From Halostella pelagica (GTDB taxonomy: Archaea > Halobacteriota > Halobacteria > Halobacteriales > Natronoarchaeaceae), in assembly GCA_005954745.1 (NCBI GenBank), contig CP040678.1, forward strand, positions 1,364,001 to 1,428,000: a stretch of 64,000 nucleotides of DNA, in the 5' to 3' direction. The number at the start of each line of letters is the position of its first letter. Position 1 is the stretch's first letter. Below the pieces are notes generated by a model that worked only from the letters and a program-made list of their open reading frames with translations, was not told the DNA's origin and made no database searches. Below are positions 9,380 to 18,115 of this stretch, piece after piece. A program made the position numbers and the translations under genes.

Positions 9380-9435
9380 GAATATGTATAAAATACTAAA
9401 AATAATTTTTATAATTCCCCACGCATTTCCATTAT
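9380..9435 (+). promoter_or_regulatory. AT-rich promoter region of the exported-protein gene
   Basis: The stretch around 9384-9417 (TATGTATAAAATACTAAAAA and TTTTTATAATT) is strikingly AT-rich against GC-rich surroundings and holds TATA-like sequences 20-50 bases before the ATG at 9436. It probably drives the Tat-exported protein gene. Bases 9228-9380 hold no supported gene. Confidence 0.5.
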
Positions 9436-10671
9436 ATGATGTCTAAAAATAACTTCTCCTCCAGCAGAAGAAGAGCCCTAAAATCGATCGGTGCCAGTGC
9501 AGTCGGTCTCGCGTCGCTACCGATCACGACCAGTGCTAAATCGGAAGGCCTGTGCCGTAGCGTGACGGGCACCGAATTCACTGGGCTTGCGTACGATCCC
9601 GAGAGCCTGGAAATCGTAGGCAACGCTTCAGGAGAGTTCAACGAAATAAAAAAGGGATTGAGCGGAAATATCTCAGTCCCGAGTGCGTCCGTTTCCCTCT
9701 CTCGATCCGAGGCGACTCGACGGAACTCCAGTTCAGAATCGCGACTGTTCACGAAGAACGAACGAAAAGAGGAGAAAAAACCGTACGAACACACCCAGGT
9801 CATCGTCTCTTCTGATAACTCCATCACGGGAAACATCAGAAAACCGTCGTTAGATTCGGTGGCGTTCACGCTGTTGCCTAAATCCGCGCCGAAAGCTACT
9901 CAGCTTGAAGAATTTATAAAGAGAGCGAAGCCCGATCGGAGCAAGACGTACGATCAGAAGGTTACGGAACAGAGCGGGTCTATCGCTAGTACCGATGACG
10001 AAGATTACAAAGACATCGAGTGGGTTCGGACCCGGGACTACGGCAACGATTTCGACGACGATGGATGGGAGTGGTTCGCTTACTTGACAGGTGATGCTGG
10101 CAAGTCGTACGACGTGGATCAACTGCCGAACAACGGGTACAACCGCTGGTCGATGCAGTCGTACTTCACGAAAGTACCGTCCTCTGACACTTCTGACGTC
10201 AGTCTCGACCTCACCAGCCACACCGACTACATCGACGTCGCTCCCGGTTCAGGGTACAAGTCGGGCCGGGATTCGGGATTAAAGATAACGTCCGAACGGC
10301 CAGACACACGGGGTGAAGACGATAATTATTCGTTCTCCGTCGGAATCGGATACGCGTTCGGTTCGGTTTCGATGGGTCCGTCCATGTCGGTTAATCTGGA
10401 CCGAAACACGTACGATCTGAACAACGACCACATGTACTCGGAGTGGATAATGAATCTCAATCAGTTCCCGACCGGCCAGGAAGACAATCGTGGCGTGTGG
10501 TTCGATATGGAACCGTCCACGAGCGAAGATACGAAAGAAGTACGGGCGGAATCACAGTACAACTGGAACTACGACGAATCGGGAACGGCCTGTGATCCGG
10601 GCAGAACGATCTACGTCAGAGACAGCGTGGACCTCCCCTTGAGTTCTAATCTCACCGTCGATATCGTATAA
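9436..10671 (+). CDS. Tat-exported protein of unknown function
   Basis: The product is 411 residues. The N-terminus carries a Tat signal (SSRRRALKSIGASAVGLASL, then a cleavage-like TTSAKS). The mature part is polar, rich in Ser, Asp and Tyr, with beta-rich segments such as DDNYSFSVGIGYAFGSVSMG and single Cys residues near both ends of the mature chain. No domain was recognised. Codon use is less GC-biased than in neighbours (AAA, AAT and TTA codons), which suggests recent acquisition. It is followed by a second small Tat-type protein 41 bp downstream. A secreted antimicrobial or surface protein is conceivable but unsupported. Confidence 0.75.
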   Translation: MMSKNNFSSSRRRALKSIGASAVGLASLPITTSAKSEGLCRSVTGTEFTGLAYDPESLEIVGNASGEFNEIKKGLSGNISVPSASVSLSRSEATRRNSSSESRLFTKNERKEEKKPYEHTQVIVSSDNSITGNIRKPSLDSVAFTLLPKSAPKATQLEEFIKRAKPDRSKTYDQKVTEQSGSIASTDDEDYKDIEWVRTRDYGNDFDDDGWEWFAYLTGDAGKSYDVDQLPNNGYNRWSMQSYFTKVPSSDTSDVSLDLTSHTDYIDVAPGSGYKSGRDSGLKITSERPDTRGEDDNYSFSVGIGYAFGSVSMGPSMSVNLDRNTYDLNNDHMYSEWIMNLNQFPTGQEDNRGVWFDMEPSTSEDTKEVRAESQYNWNYDESGTACDPGRTIYVRDSVDLPLSSNLTVDIV

Positions 10672-10712
10672 GGAGTAACTCTTAACCCTTTCCCAAGGCT
10701 CACACGCGTACA

Positions 10713-11108
10713 ATGAACCGGAGAGATTTACTAAAAATAGGCGTTCCGACTACCGTCTTTGCCACGACCGGGCTGTACGTAGCGTCGACTAAATCCACGG
10801 ACATTCATATACGGAACAACACGGGATCTGCTCGCTCCATCTCCATTTCGATCCGACGGAAAGACGGCGGTACAGAGCAGTATACAGAAGAGTTCACCCT
10901 TCCGCCGAACGAAGACGTGACCGAGGCGGGCGTGTTGAGCAACGGTGATTATCACCTCGCTATCGAAAACGAAAGCACTCGTCTGGAGCGGAACGTCTCC
11001 AACGAGTTCTGTTGGGACCCGGCCATCTACGTCGCGGTCTACGACGGCGGCGGGATCTCGCTTTCCTCCTCTAACTGTTGGCTCGACTACGTCCGCGCCG
11101 ACCGATAA
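10713..11108 (+). CDS. Small exported protein, Tat-like signal
   Basis: This is a 131-residue protein starting MNRRDLLKIGVPTTVFATTG. It is a Tat-type leader with RR followed by a hydrophobic stretch, without a lipobox. The mature part looks like a small beta sandwich (DIHIRNNTGSARSISISIRRKDGG and LPPNEDVTEAGVLSNGDYHLAIE). Two Cys residues (EFCWDP and SSNCWLDY) could form a disulfide. It probably works with, or was acquired with, the larger exported protein upstream, since both share the lower-GC composition. The function is unknown. Confidence 0.7.
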   Translation: MNRRDLLKIGVPTTVFATTGLYVASTKSTDIHIRNNTGSARSISISIRRKDGGTEQYTEEFTLPPNEDVTEAGVLSNGDYHLAIENESTRLERNVSNEFCWDPAIYVAVYDGGGISLSSSNCWLDYVRADR

Positions 11109-11326
11109 CGGGACGCCGTGGCGTTCGGCGACCTTCCAAAAGATCTTTCGAGCGTGGACGACCATCCCCAAACGATGACTGAAGGTGGGTGGCGACTTGC
11201 CGTGACTGCGGGGGCTGACGAACCGCCGACGGGAATGGTTAGCGTCGACGTGGACACCGACACGGTATGACTCGCCGGTTGAGTGAAGCGCAACCGGTTT
11301 ACAGACACGGAGCGTGATACCGGACA

Positions 11327-12232
11327 ATGACTGAGACGTTACGGGTCGCCGTCCCCCGTAAGGGACGACCGCTGGAGGCCGTTCTCGACCGAATCGCCGC
11401 CGGAACCGGAGACACCGAACTCGCCGATTCCATCGCCTCGACGCTACGCTACGAGAAAGCCATTGCCAAAGGAAAACAGACGGACGAGCGAGACGTATAC
11501 GACCGTCTGTCGGCCTACAGCACGCTTTCCGACGCGGGACAGCCCGATTACACCCTTCTCCGCGACGACCGCGCCGGTATGCCGCGTCGGATCGTGTTCG
11601 ACAGCGTTACGGTCGAAACCGACGGCGTGGACGTACAGCTGATCGGCCGCGAGGAACCGTTTCGCGCGGTTCGAACGCACGACTTCGCCCTCGGATTCGA
11701 CAGCGCCGACCTCGTTCTGGAAGAGGTCGTCGGTCTCCGCGAGGAACCCCTCGCGTCCATCGACGACCTCAACGCTCGGATCGACCCCAAAGACACCGAC
11801 GTTCGCGTCGTTACCGGTCTCGGGGACACAGTCTACCACACGCTGATGGCCACACCGGCAACCCGTCGAGAGGGTCCCGCCGACGAACTGAGCCGGGAGT
11901 TCGTCGAGAACTACGCCGGACCGCTCTGTATCTCGCCACGGTACGAACGGCTCGTCCGGGCCGTGCTCGGCACGGCGGCGATGGAAGACGTGACTTTCTG
12001 CTATCCGGACGACGGGCGTGAGGAGGAAGCAGCGGTCGCAGATGTCGGGCTCGGCGTCTATCTCACCGTCACCGGATCGACCGCCCGCGACCACGGTCTT
12101 GAACTGGGTGAACAGCTGTTCCCCAGCGAGACGGTACTGATGGAAAACGTCGTCGAGACGACGCAGGAAGCCGACGCGGTCAAAAACCTCTTCGCCGACG
12201 CAGAGTTCGAGACGGCCCTGGCCGTTCAGTGA
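11327..12232 (+). CDS. HisG-like protein (ATP phosphoribosyltransferase-related)
   Basis: At 301 residues, the start (TLRVAVPRKGRPLEAVLDRI) resembles the beta1/P-loop region of HisG, where RIAVPKGRL is typical. The later part (VADVGLGVYLTVTGSTARDHGLELGEQLFPSETVLMEN) resembles the HisG segment that binds PRPP with a GST/GTT phosphate loop. The middle differs from canonical HisG. I infer a diverged paralogue or a protein with a related fold, not necessarily the histidine enzyme. Its stop overlaps by 7 bp the end of the convergent FG-GAP gene. Bases 11109-11326 upstream hold no convincing gene. Confidence 0.65.
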   Translation: MTETLRVAVPRKGRPLEAVLDRIAAGTGDTELADSIASTLRYEKAIAKGKQTDERDVYDRLSAYSTLSDAGQPDYTLLRDDRAGMPRRIVFDSVTVETDGVDVQLIGREEPFRAVRTHDFALGFDSADLVLEEVVGLREEPLASIDDLNARIDPKDTDVRVVTGLGDTVYHTLMATPATRREGPADELSREFVENYAGPLCISPRYERLVRAVLGTAAMEDVTFCYPDDGREEEAAVADVGLGVYLTVTGSTARDHGLELGEQLFPSETVLMENVVETTQEADAVKNLFADAEFETALAVQ

Positions 12233-15093
12233 AACGCCGCGGCGGCCGCCGTCTGGTCCGTCGTACCGTTCTCTCTGTCCTCCGTAGCCGTTTCGTCGCT
12301 GTCGGTATCGTCGGTCGAGTCCCCGTCTACCGTGGTTGAGTCACCGTCTCCCGTAGTCGGGCCCTCACTCTCGTTTGCTGGGTCTTCTCCCTCCGTAGTC
12401 GGTTCTGCCGTTGCAGTGCTGTCCGTTCCGTCGGACTCAACCGTGGAGGTATCGTTCGTCACCGACCCGTTTCGTTCGCTATCCGAGGACTGGGTGGCTG
12501 TCGCGGTGTCACCCTCCCCCTCCCGGGTGACCGTCGAGTCACCGTTCCCGTTCTGGGTACCGGTGGTGGCCGTCTCGCTGGTCGTCTCGGAGGGCTGCGT
12601 GATGGTGAAGTTCCAGACCGGCCGCTCCGTCACGGCCCCCGACTCGTCGACGACCCAGACGATGACCGGACACTGGCAGGCGCGTTCGACGGACATCGTG
12701 GCCGTGTCCTGGGCCCCGCTGACCGATGTCGTCCCGAGGCGGGCGTCCTGTAATCCGTATAACCAGACGACGCGGTGCAGGTCACCGTCCGGGTCGCTCA
12801 CGTCGAGTGTGAGGTCGATAGCGTCCCCCTCCCCGATGGCAAGCCCGGTGTCTTCGTCCTCCTCTAGCGTTATCTCACCACCGCCGTCCGCTGCCGACAT
12901 GGACGGCGCTTCGGTACCGCCCTCTTCGACAGTAACTGTCCACTCGGCCGTTCCCACGCTCTCCTGATCGCCGTTCAACACCGTCGCGGTCACCTCGTGA
13001 GTGCCCGTTTCGGTGAACGTCTGTTTGTAGAACTCCTCGCCTTCCGCCCTGTACTCGCTGTGGAACGGACCTAACCGGTAATCGGTCTCCCCGTCGATGG
13101 TCCATTCTGCCGCGATGGGGCCGTCGACGGACTCGTCGACGGACACTTCGAACAGCATTCGAGTTCCAGGTTGAACCGTCACTTCCCCGTCTGCCGGCGT
13201 TATCCGCTCTACCGCGTCAGTGCCGCCGTCGTCCTCGGTTTCCGCTGTGTCAGTATCCGTCTGGTTGCCGACGGTAGCGTTTCCGTCGGTAGCGTTATCG
13301 GCAGAGTCGTTTCCGTCGGTAACGTTGTCATCAGTGTCGTTTCCGTCGGTAGCGTTGTCTTCTATGTCGCTCCCGTCAGTTTCGTTCTCATCAGTGCCCT
13401 CATCATCACTGTCGTCGGTCTCGTTACCCTCAGTATCGTCGTCGTCTTCAGTGTCGTCGGTCTCGTTGTCGTCAGCGTCCCCGTCGTCCGTTTCGCTCGG
13501 TTCGTCGTGGACTGGAATCGTCGATTCGTCTTCCTGACCGTCGTCGGGCGCTTCCTCCGGCGGAGCGTCAGTCACGTCGGCTTCGCTCGTCGGACAGGCG
13601 TCGGTGACGAGATACGCGGCACCGCTATCGTTCGCGTTGCCGTCGTGGAACGGCGCGCCGACGAGCAGTTCCTCCGTGTCGTCGCCGGTCAGGTTGGTCG
13701 CTCCGGCCAGCGAGAACCCGGCACCGTCGCCCTCTTCCTCACCGAGGTACGTCGCGACAGCGCCCGAAAGCGACGCGTTACCGGTCGCGTCACCGCCGAC
13801 AGCGTAGGCGCTGCCGGTCGCAGAATCAGCGCCGGGCGCGCCCACGTACACCGTCTCGTTGCAGGGGCCGCCGCTCACTGCGAACCCGGCGAGGTCGTTT
13901 TCGCTCTCGCCGTACAGTTTCAGGGCGGCGTCGTCGAGGCTGACGTTCTCGGAGAGGTCGCTCCCCCGAACGACGTACGCCGCACCGGCGTCAGTACCGG
14001 TCTCGTTGTTGTACGGCGCGCCGACGACGACATCGGCCAGGCCGTCGCCGTCGACATCACCGGCACCGTCGACCCTGTATCCCGCGAAGTCGTCCGTATC
14101 AGCGCCCGTGAGTGTCGCGTTCGCTTCACCGAGCGTGGCCTCGACAGGCGGGTCGTCGTCCCCGTAGATGACGTACGCCGCGCCGGCGTCGTTCGTCCCT
14201 TTGTCGGCACTGTATGCACCGACGATCACGTCGTGTCGCCCGTCGCCGTCGACGTCACCGGCGTCGGCGACTGACCAGCCGGCGCGGTCCCCGAGACCTT
14301 CCCCGGCGTATTTACTTCCGAGGTCCGAGAGGGACTGCGTCGCTCCGGCACCGAACTCGATCTCGTCGCCCTCGATCAGATAGGCGGCACCGGCCGTCGT
14401 GTTCGTGCTGTTGTTGTACGGCGCGCCGACGACGAGGTCGGACTCCTCGGACGAGTGGTTCACCACGTCGAGGGCGTACCCCGCGTGGTCGCCCCACGAC
14501 TCGCCGTCTATCGTCGTCGTGTCGTTTCCGAGAGCGACGGTCCCGTTGAGGCTCTCGCCGCCGGAAACGACGTACACTTTCCCGGCGTATCGCTCGCCGT
14601 CGCTGTTGTTAGAGTGGGACGCTCCGACGACGACATCGGCGTACCCGTTTCCGTTCAGGTCACCGCCCGCCACCGCGACGCCCGTTCGGTCGGCACGTTG
14701 CTGGCCTTCGAACGTCACGTCCGCGTCCGAGAGGTTGATGTCGCCCTCGTCGACGGGCCCGTAGAAGAGGTACGCAGAACCGGTGTGCGTACTGTTGTCG
14801 TGCCGCCTCGGCGCGCCGACGACGAGGTCGGACTCCCCGTCACCGTTGACGTCACCGGCCTCCGCCATCGACCATCCGGCGGAGTCGTTCTCCATCACCC
14901 CCCGTAACGTCGTGTTCGCCCCCGAAAGGTTCGTCTCGTTCGACGCTTGGTCCGGTTCCTGCTGAAGGGCTTCCTGTTGAAGATCAGTGCCCTCTGCAGT
15001 TCCGGCGTTGATCCCCACGACAGCGACACTTACCGCGACCAGAACGGCAACGGCCACGGTCGCGATGCGAACTGAACTCGCACTGGTATCCAT
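12226..15093 (-). CDS. Secreted FG-GAP (integrin-alpha-type) repeat protein
   Basis: The product is 955 residues from the ATG at 15093; an upstream in-frame ATG at 15114 would add seven residues before the signal peptide (RIATVAVAVLVAVSVAVVGI). About seven repeats of 55-60 residues follow, each with a calcium-binding-like DxDxDG core (GDVNGDGESDLVVGAP, GDVDGDGRHDVIVGA, GDVDGDGLADVVVGAP). They form a predicted beta-propeller. Next come an extremely acidic Asp/Asn/Thr/Glu linker, two Ig/PKD-like segments (MLFEVSVDES... and DLTLDVSDPDGDLH) and a Thr/Glu-rich C-terminus. No C-terminal anchor is seen. It is likely an extracellular adhesion or surface protein. Confidence 0.85.
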   Translation of the reverse strand: MDTSASSVRIATVAVAVLVAVSVAVVGINAGTAEGTDLQQEALQQEPDQASNETNLSGANTTLRGVMENDSAGWSMAEAGDVNGDGESDLVVGAPRRHDNSTHTGSAYLFYGPVDEGDINLSDADVTFEGQQRADRTGVAVAGGDLNGNGYADVVVGASHSNNSDGERYAGKVYVVSGGESLNGTVALGNDTTTIDGESWGDHAGYALDVVNHSSEESDLVVGAPYNNSTNTTAGAAYLIEGDEIEFGAGATQSLSDLGSKYAGEGLGDRAGWSVADAGDVDGDGRHDVIVGAYSADKGTNDAGAAYVIYGDDDPPVEATLGEANATLTGADTDDFAGYRVDGAGDVDGDGLADVVVGAPYNNETGTDAGAAYVVRGSDLSENVSLDDAALKLYGESENDLAGFAVSGGPCNETVYVGAPGADSATGSAYAVGGDATGNASLSGAVATYLGEEEGDGAGFSLAGATNLTGDDTEELLVGAPFHDGNANDSGAAYLVTDACPTSEADVTDAPPEEAPDDGQEDESTIPVHDEPSETDDGDADDNETDDTEDDDDTEGNETDDSDDEGTDENETDGSDIEDNATDGNDTDDNVTDGNDSADNATDGNATVGNQTDTDTAETEDDGGTDAVERITPADGEVTVQPGTRMLFEVSVDESVDGPIAAEWTIDGETDYRLGPFHSEYRAEGEEFYKQTFTETGTHEVTATVLNGDQESVGTAEWTVTVEEGGTEAPSMSAADGGGEITLEEDEDTGLAIGEGDAIDLTLDVSDPDGDLHRVVWLYGLQDARLGTTSVSGAQDTATMSVERACQCPVIVWVVDESGAVTERPVWNFTITQPSETTSETATTGTQNGNGDSTVTREGEGDTATATQSSDSERNGSVTNDTSTVESDGTDSTATAEPTTEGEDPANESEGPTTGDGDSTTVDGDSTDDTDSDETATEDRENGTTDQTAAAAAFH

Positions 15094-15729
15094 ACACGGT
15101 TCGCACGACGCCAAGAGGGTATTGTAATTCGTCGCTTGCCCGACGGCAAGGTCGGCTGAACTTTCGGGATTGACGAGTAACCGTCACGTCGCCTTCAGTT
15201 CACGCCGACGCCAGTCGAGGATTCAAAGCCGTTATAGGTGCCGCTTACGCGCCATATCGAGGAAATACGATCACACCTGCGAGCGAACTTACGGGACTTA
15301 CTCGTGATCGTACACTTCTGTCCCGTCTCTCGCATCCCGGGTGCGAGCGAGAAAACACCGGTAGCGCGACTAGAGGCGGGTAATCTTGCATTACTCGTCA
15401 TCACATGAAGGTAATAGTCGACGTCCCACGGCGGAACGGGTCCTTCACCAGATCAGCCTGCGGATATCATACGACACCCTGACGAAGGGATCCGATGCAG
15501 TCGTGACAGGTTCAGATCGTTCTCACCGCACGAGAAGCTGGTTGCGATCGCTCCCTGACGCAGTGACGAGGACAACGAACGCCCGCCGGTCCGAATATCT
15601 CCCCCGGATTCACCACGGCTGCCATCCGTTTTTTCGAAGACGGGCATCGAAGTGCTATGACACACCGCTGATTCGGAGCCTGCTTCCGTCATGAGGGTGC
15701 AACCAGGGCCGAACCCACTCGCCGATGGG
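15094..15729. other. Long gap with no supported gene
   Basis: These 636 bp between the FG-GAP gene and the FAD oxidoreductase gene contain only short ORFs of poor composition (for example 15195-15404 reverse, 15386-15694 forward and 15453-15782 reverse). The GC level is lower than in flanking genes. It could be a decayed gene or insertion, but no recognisable protein remnant was found in any frame. Confidence 0.5.
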
Positions 15730-16647
15730 CTACTCGTTCGTCTCGGACTGACGCTCGGCGGTGATCTCACGCGCCGCTTCAAGGATGAGATCGTCGTCTA
15801 CGTGGTCGAGTAGACGTCGGTGACCCTGCTCCGTCCGGCGTTTGATCTCGGACCGAGGGAGATACGTGTCGATCCGACGGTCGATCTCTCGTTCCCGTAG
15901 TTCGGCGAGTCGCTCCTCCGGAAGGTCGTGGTCGTCAGGCAAGCGGTCGTCGAACAGTTCGCGCCAGCGGTCGCGGTCGTCGAGTTCGTCGTCGAGTTCC
16001 GCTTCTCGACGCATCCAATCGTACTCCGCAGCGAGCGCGTCGGGATAGCCTCGCTCCCGCCGGTGGTCTTCCACGAGCGTGAGGCCGACCCGTGCGCCGC
16101 GTCCAGCGGCCATGATCGTCTGGTGATCCGTCTCGTCAGACGGGGACGCAACGTAGAGGCCGTCGACCGGCGTCGTCCCGTCCGCCTCCGGGTACGACCG
16201 GTCGAACTGCTCGTGGGACTCGCCGTCGTACTCGTACGTTTCGAACATCGCGTCGCCATCGAGCGGTCGGAGGTACTCGCCGTCGTACCGGGTCGCTGCG
16301 ACGACTCGTCGGGCGGTGACGCGCCGTCCGTCCTGCGTTTCGACCGCAAACCCGTCGTCGCAGCGTTCGACGGCTTCGACCATGTCGGAGACGAGTTCAC
16401 AGCCCGCGTCCTCGGCGTGGTCGTGCATCAGTCCGTACAGCGTCTCGATATCGATCCCGCCGGGGAAGCCGAGGTAGTTCTCCAGATAGGCGCACTGCTT
16501 GATCGAGGAGCGACCGCGGTCGAAGATGGCCGTCTCGAGTCCGTACCGTGCGGTGAACACGCCCGCTGAACAGCCGGCTGGCCCGCCGCCGACGACGACC
16601 ACGTCGTGATCCGTCGCTAGCTGCGAGTCTGTGTCTGAGGTCGTCAT
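15730..16647 (-). CDS. NAD(P)/FAD-dependent oxidoreductase, thioredoxin-reductase-like without CxxC
   Basis: The product is 305 residues. It starts with a Rossmann FAD-binding motif (VVVVGGGPAGCSAGVFTARYG). A second conserved stretch (SIKQCAYLENYLGFPGGIDIE) resembles thioredoxin reductases, but the redox-active CxxC is absent. A helical, charged C-terminal extension from about 200 replaces the usual NADPH domain. The start overlaps the preceding 66-residue ORF by ATGA, so the two are co-transcribed. The promoter upstream has a TTTTAGG/CCTAAAA operator, suggesting metal (iron or manganese) control. Reductase function in iron release is an inference. Confidence 0.8.
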   Translation of the reverse strand: MTTSDTDSQLATDHDVVVVGGGPAGCSAGVFTARYGLETAIFDRGRSSIKQCAYLENYLGFPGGIDIETLYGLMHDHAEDAGCELVSDMVEAVERCDDGFAVETQDGRRVTARRVVAATRYDGEYLRPLDGDAMFETYEYDGESHEQFDRSYPEADGTTPVDGLYVASPSDETDHQTIMAAGRGARVGLTLVEDHRRERGYPDALAAEYDWMRREAELDDELDDRDRWRELFDDRLPDDHDLPEERLAELREREIDRRIDTYLPRSEIKRRTEQGHRRLLDHVDDDLILEAAREITAERQSETNE

Positions 16648-16844
16648 GACGAGTTCTCCTCTATAGCTGGTTTCGCTGTCCGCTGGCAGTCACGGAGCGG
16701 TTCGACTTCAGTCGTTCGGGCGTCACTGTTGGAAAACCGATGCAGTCTCTCTGTTTCAGCCGGAATGCGGTCGTAGATCGGGCTTTCCCGCGTCGCGGCC
16801 TCTCGACGCGTCAGAGCCCCGTCTACCGTACTATCGACGGGCAT
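16644..16844 (-). CDS. Small leader-position protein of unknown function
   Basis: This 66-residue ORF starts MPVDSTVDGALTRREAATRE. It is supported by position rather than homology. Its ATG lies about 24 bases after a TATA-like TTTATTAT on the reverse strand, matching a leaderless transcript, and it overlaps the FAD oxidoreductase start by four bases. It is polar, with no membrane segment and a single Cys. It may be a small regulatory or partner protein, or simply a translated upstream ORF that couples translation. Confidence 0.5.
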   Translation of the reverse strand: MPVDSTVDGALTRREAATRESPIYDRIPAETERLHRFSNSDARTTEVEPLRDCQRTAKPAIEENSS

Positions 16845-16846
16845 GT

Positions 16847-16864
16847 TTTTAGGTCGCCCTAAAA
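16847..16864. promoter_or_regulatory. Palindromic operator TTTTAGG-tcgc-CCTAAAA
   Basis: This is a perfect 7-base inverted repeat with a 4-base spacer. It sits 3-20 bases upstream of the ATG at 16844, between a TATA-like TTTATTAT (reverse strand, about 16864-16871) and the start. The TTAGG/CCTAA half-sites resemble those bound by DtxR-type metal-responsive repressors. A protein bound here would block transcription start. The regulator is not in this window. The same architecture recurs at 48776. Confidence 0.65.
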
Positions 16865-17692
16865 TAATAAAGCCGTTTCGAAGTTCCGACTCGCTCTAAT
16901 CGCGGATCACGCTGTAGTTCGGACGCGTTCGGCCGTCTGACCAAGCCGTTCAGTATATCGACATACAGTTTAGCTGGTCCTTTTGCGGTACAGGGGACGA
17001 CGCACAGTGCTTCCGAACGAGAGTCGTCATAGAAAGAAACCAAATTCGAGTACTTGTCGGCATCGAATGTCGGACCGGAACCGGACAACGAGACTAACGT
17101 GTTCAGTGACTGTATCAACCGCTGTCTGAGATGTCGGCTCACCCCCAGGCAGCACCCAGTTGAACCACGGTTTGTCGTTTCGTGAATTCCCGTACCCGCG
17201 AATACAGACACATGTTGATTGTCTGTACGCCTTTTGTCTCCCTGTCGTTTACCGCTGTTCGACACTACGATTCAGACCTGTTGGAGACGATCTCTTCTGG
17301 GCGGTACATCCACAACCCTCTATCATTGTATCCTTGACCAGTCGTTTTGCTCCCCTTCCTGAACAGGAGAACTGACAAGTGTGACTCAGTGCCGTAGCAG
17401 TTCGGAACTGTTCCCGTCACTCTCGATTCGAACTCGATTTCACGGTTCTAAGAGAACCAACCTAAATATACGTATTGAGACATATCTGATCCTGTTGTCC
17501 TGTATCGGGCGCAATCGAGCGTAGCGGTGGATTATTTTATTCGTGTATGTAGTACCAGAGCCAGAGTCCGGGGTACCTTTAATACAGATATGTACATAAC
17601 ATCCGCCAGATTAACGGCCCATTTAGCAGGATAAACTCTCTTATTTGTGGTATTGGGACAGATTAATGTGGGGAGAAAACGAGGCGGTCATC
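16865..17692. other. Lower-GC region without supported genes
   Basis: These 828 bp lie upstream of the DUF5805-like/recombinase pair. ORFs here (a reverse-strand frame at 16849-17265 and a forward one at 17160-17375) have unlikely composition, and the first would run into the operator at 16847. A short perfect inverted repeat GGTTCT-aag-AGAACC lies at 17444-17458. AT-rich bases at 17460-17640 probably contain the promoter of the pair. This may be a decayed part of an integrated element. Confidence 0.45.
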
Positions 17693-18115
17693 ATGGCAGT
17701 CGAGGGAGACGAGACGGAGCGAACCGTCGTCAAGACGTACGTGCCTCGTTACCAGAAAGAGATCTGGACCGACCACGCCGACGAACTGGACATGAGTCGG
17801 AGCGAATTCGTCCGGTCGATGGTCCAGGCCGGCCGTCGCGGGTTCGAACCCGCAGACGGCGACGGGGTAAACGAATCTGACCAGTCCGGTTCGGAGAAAG
17901 GGCCTTCCGAGGACGCTACCCCTGGGGGTGAAGGCCTCGATGACCGGGTCCTCTCGGTGCTCGAGGACGGCGAATATCTCGACTGGGACGAACTCGTCGA
18001 GGCGGTGACCGGCGACATCGAGAGCCGACTCGAAGATACCCTGCAGGATCTCCAAGGGGACGACGAGGTTCGATACAGCGGTCGCCACGGTGGATACACC
18101 CGGGTGGACGGATGA
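17693..18115 (+). CDS. DUF5805-like protein upstream of recombinase
   Basis: This is a 140-residue protein. The N-terminal part (ERTVVKTYVPRYQKEIWTDHADELDMSRSEFVRSMVQAGRRGF) looks like a ribbon-helix-helix DNA-binding domain. The C-terminal part (DRVLSVLEDGEYLDWDELVEAV..DDEVRYSGRHGGY) looks like a winged helix. An acidic linker joins them. I associate this layout with haloarchaeal DUF5805. The ATG at 17693 begins the conserved part; 16 earlier codons are possible. It overlaps the recombinase start by ATGA, so it probably controls or assists it. Confidence 0.75.
   Translation: MAVEGDETERTVVKTYVPRYQKEIWTDHADELDMSRSEFVRSMVQAGRRGFEPADGDGVNESDQSGSEKGPSEDATPGGEGLDDRVLSVLEDGEYLDWDELVEAVTGDIESRLEDTLQDLQGDDEVRYSGRHGGYTRVDG

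Noticed and set aside
11175-11270. 31-codon ORF (MTEGGWRLAVTAG...) before the HisG-like gene
   Set aside because: Too short to judge and without a clear promoter or ribosome site. It could be real, but the sequence gives no support beyond an open frame.
16849-17265. 138-codon reverse frame upstream of the FAD oxidoreductase operon
   Set aside because: Its end lies in the TTTTAGG/CCTAAAA operator and TATA region of the downstream promoter; the translation shows no regular structure or haloarchaeal bias.
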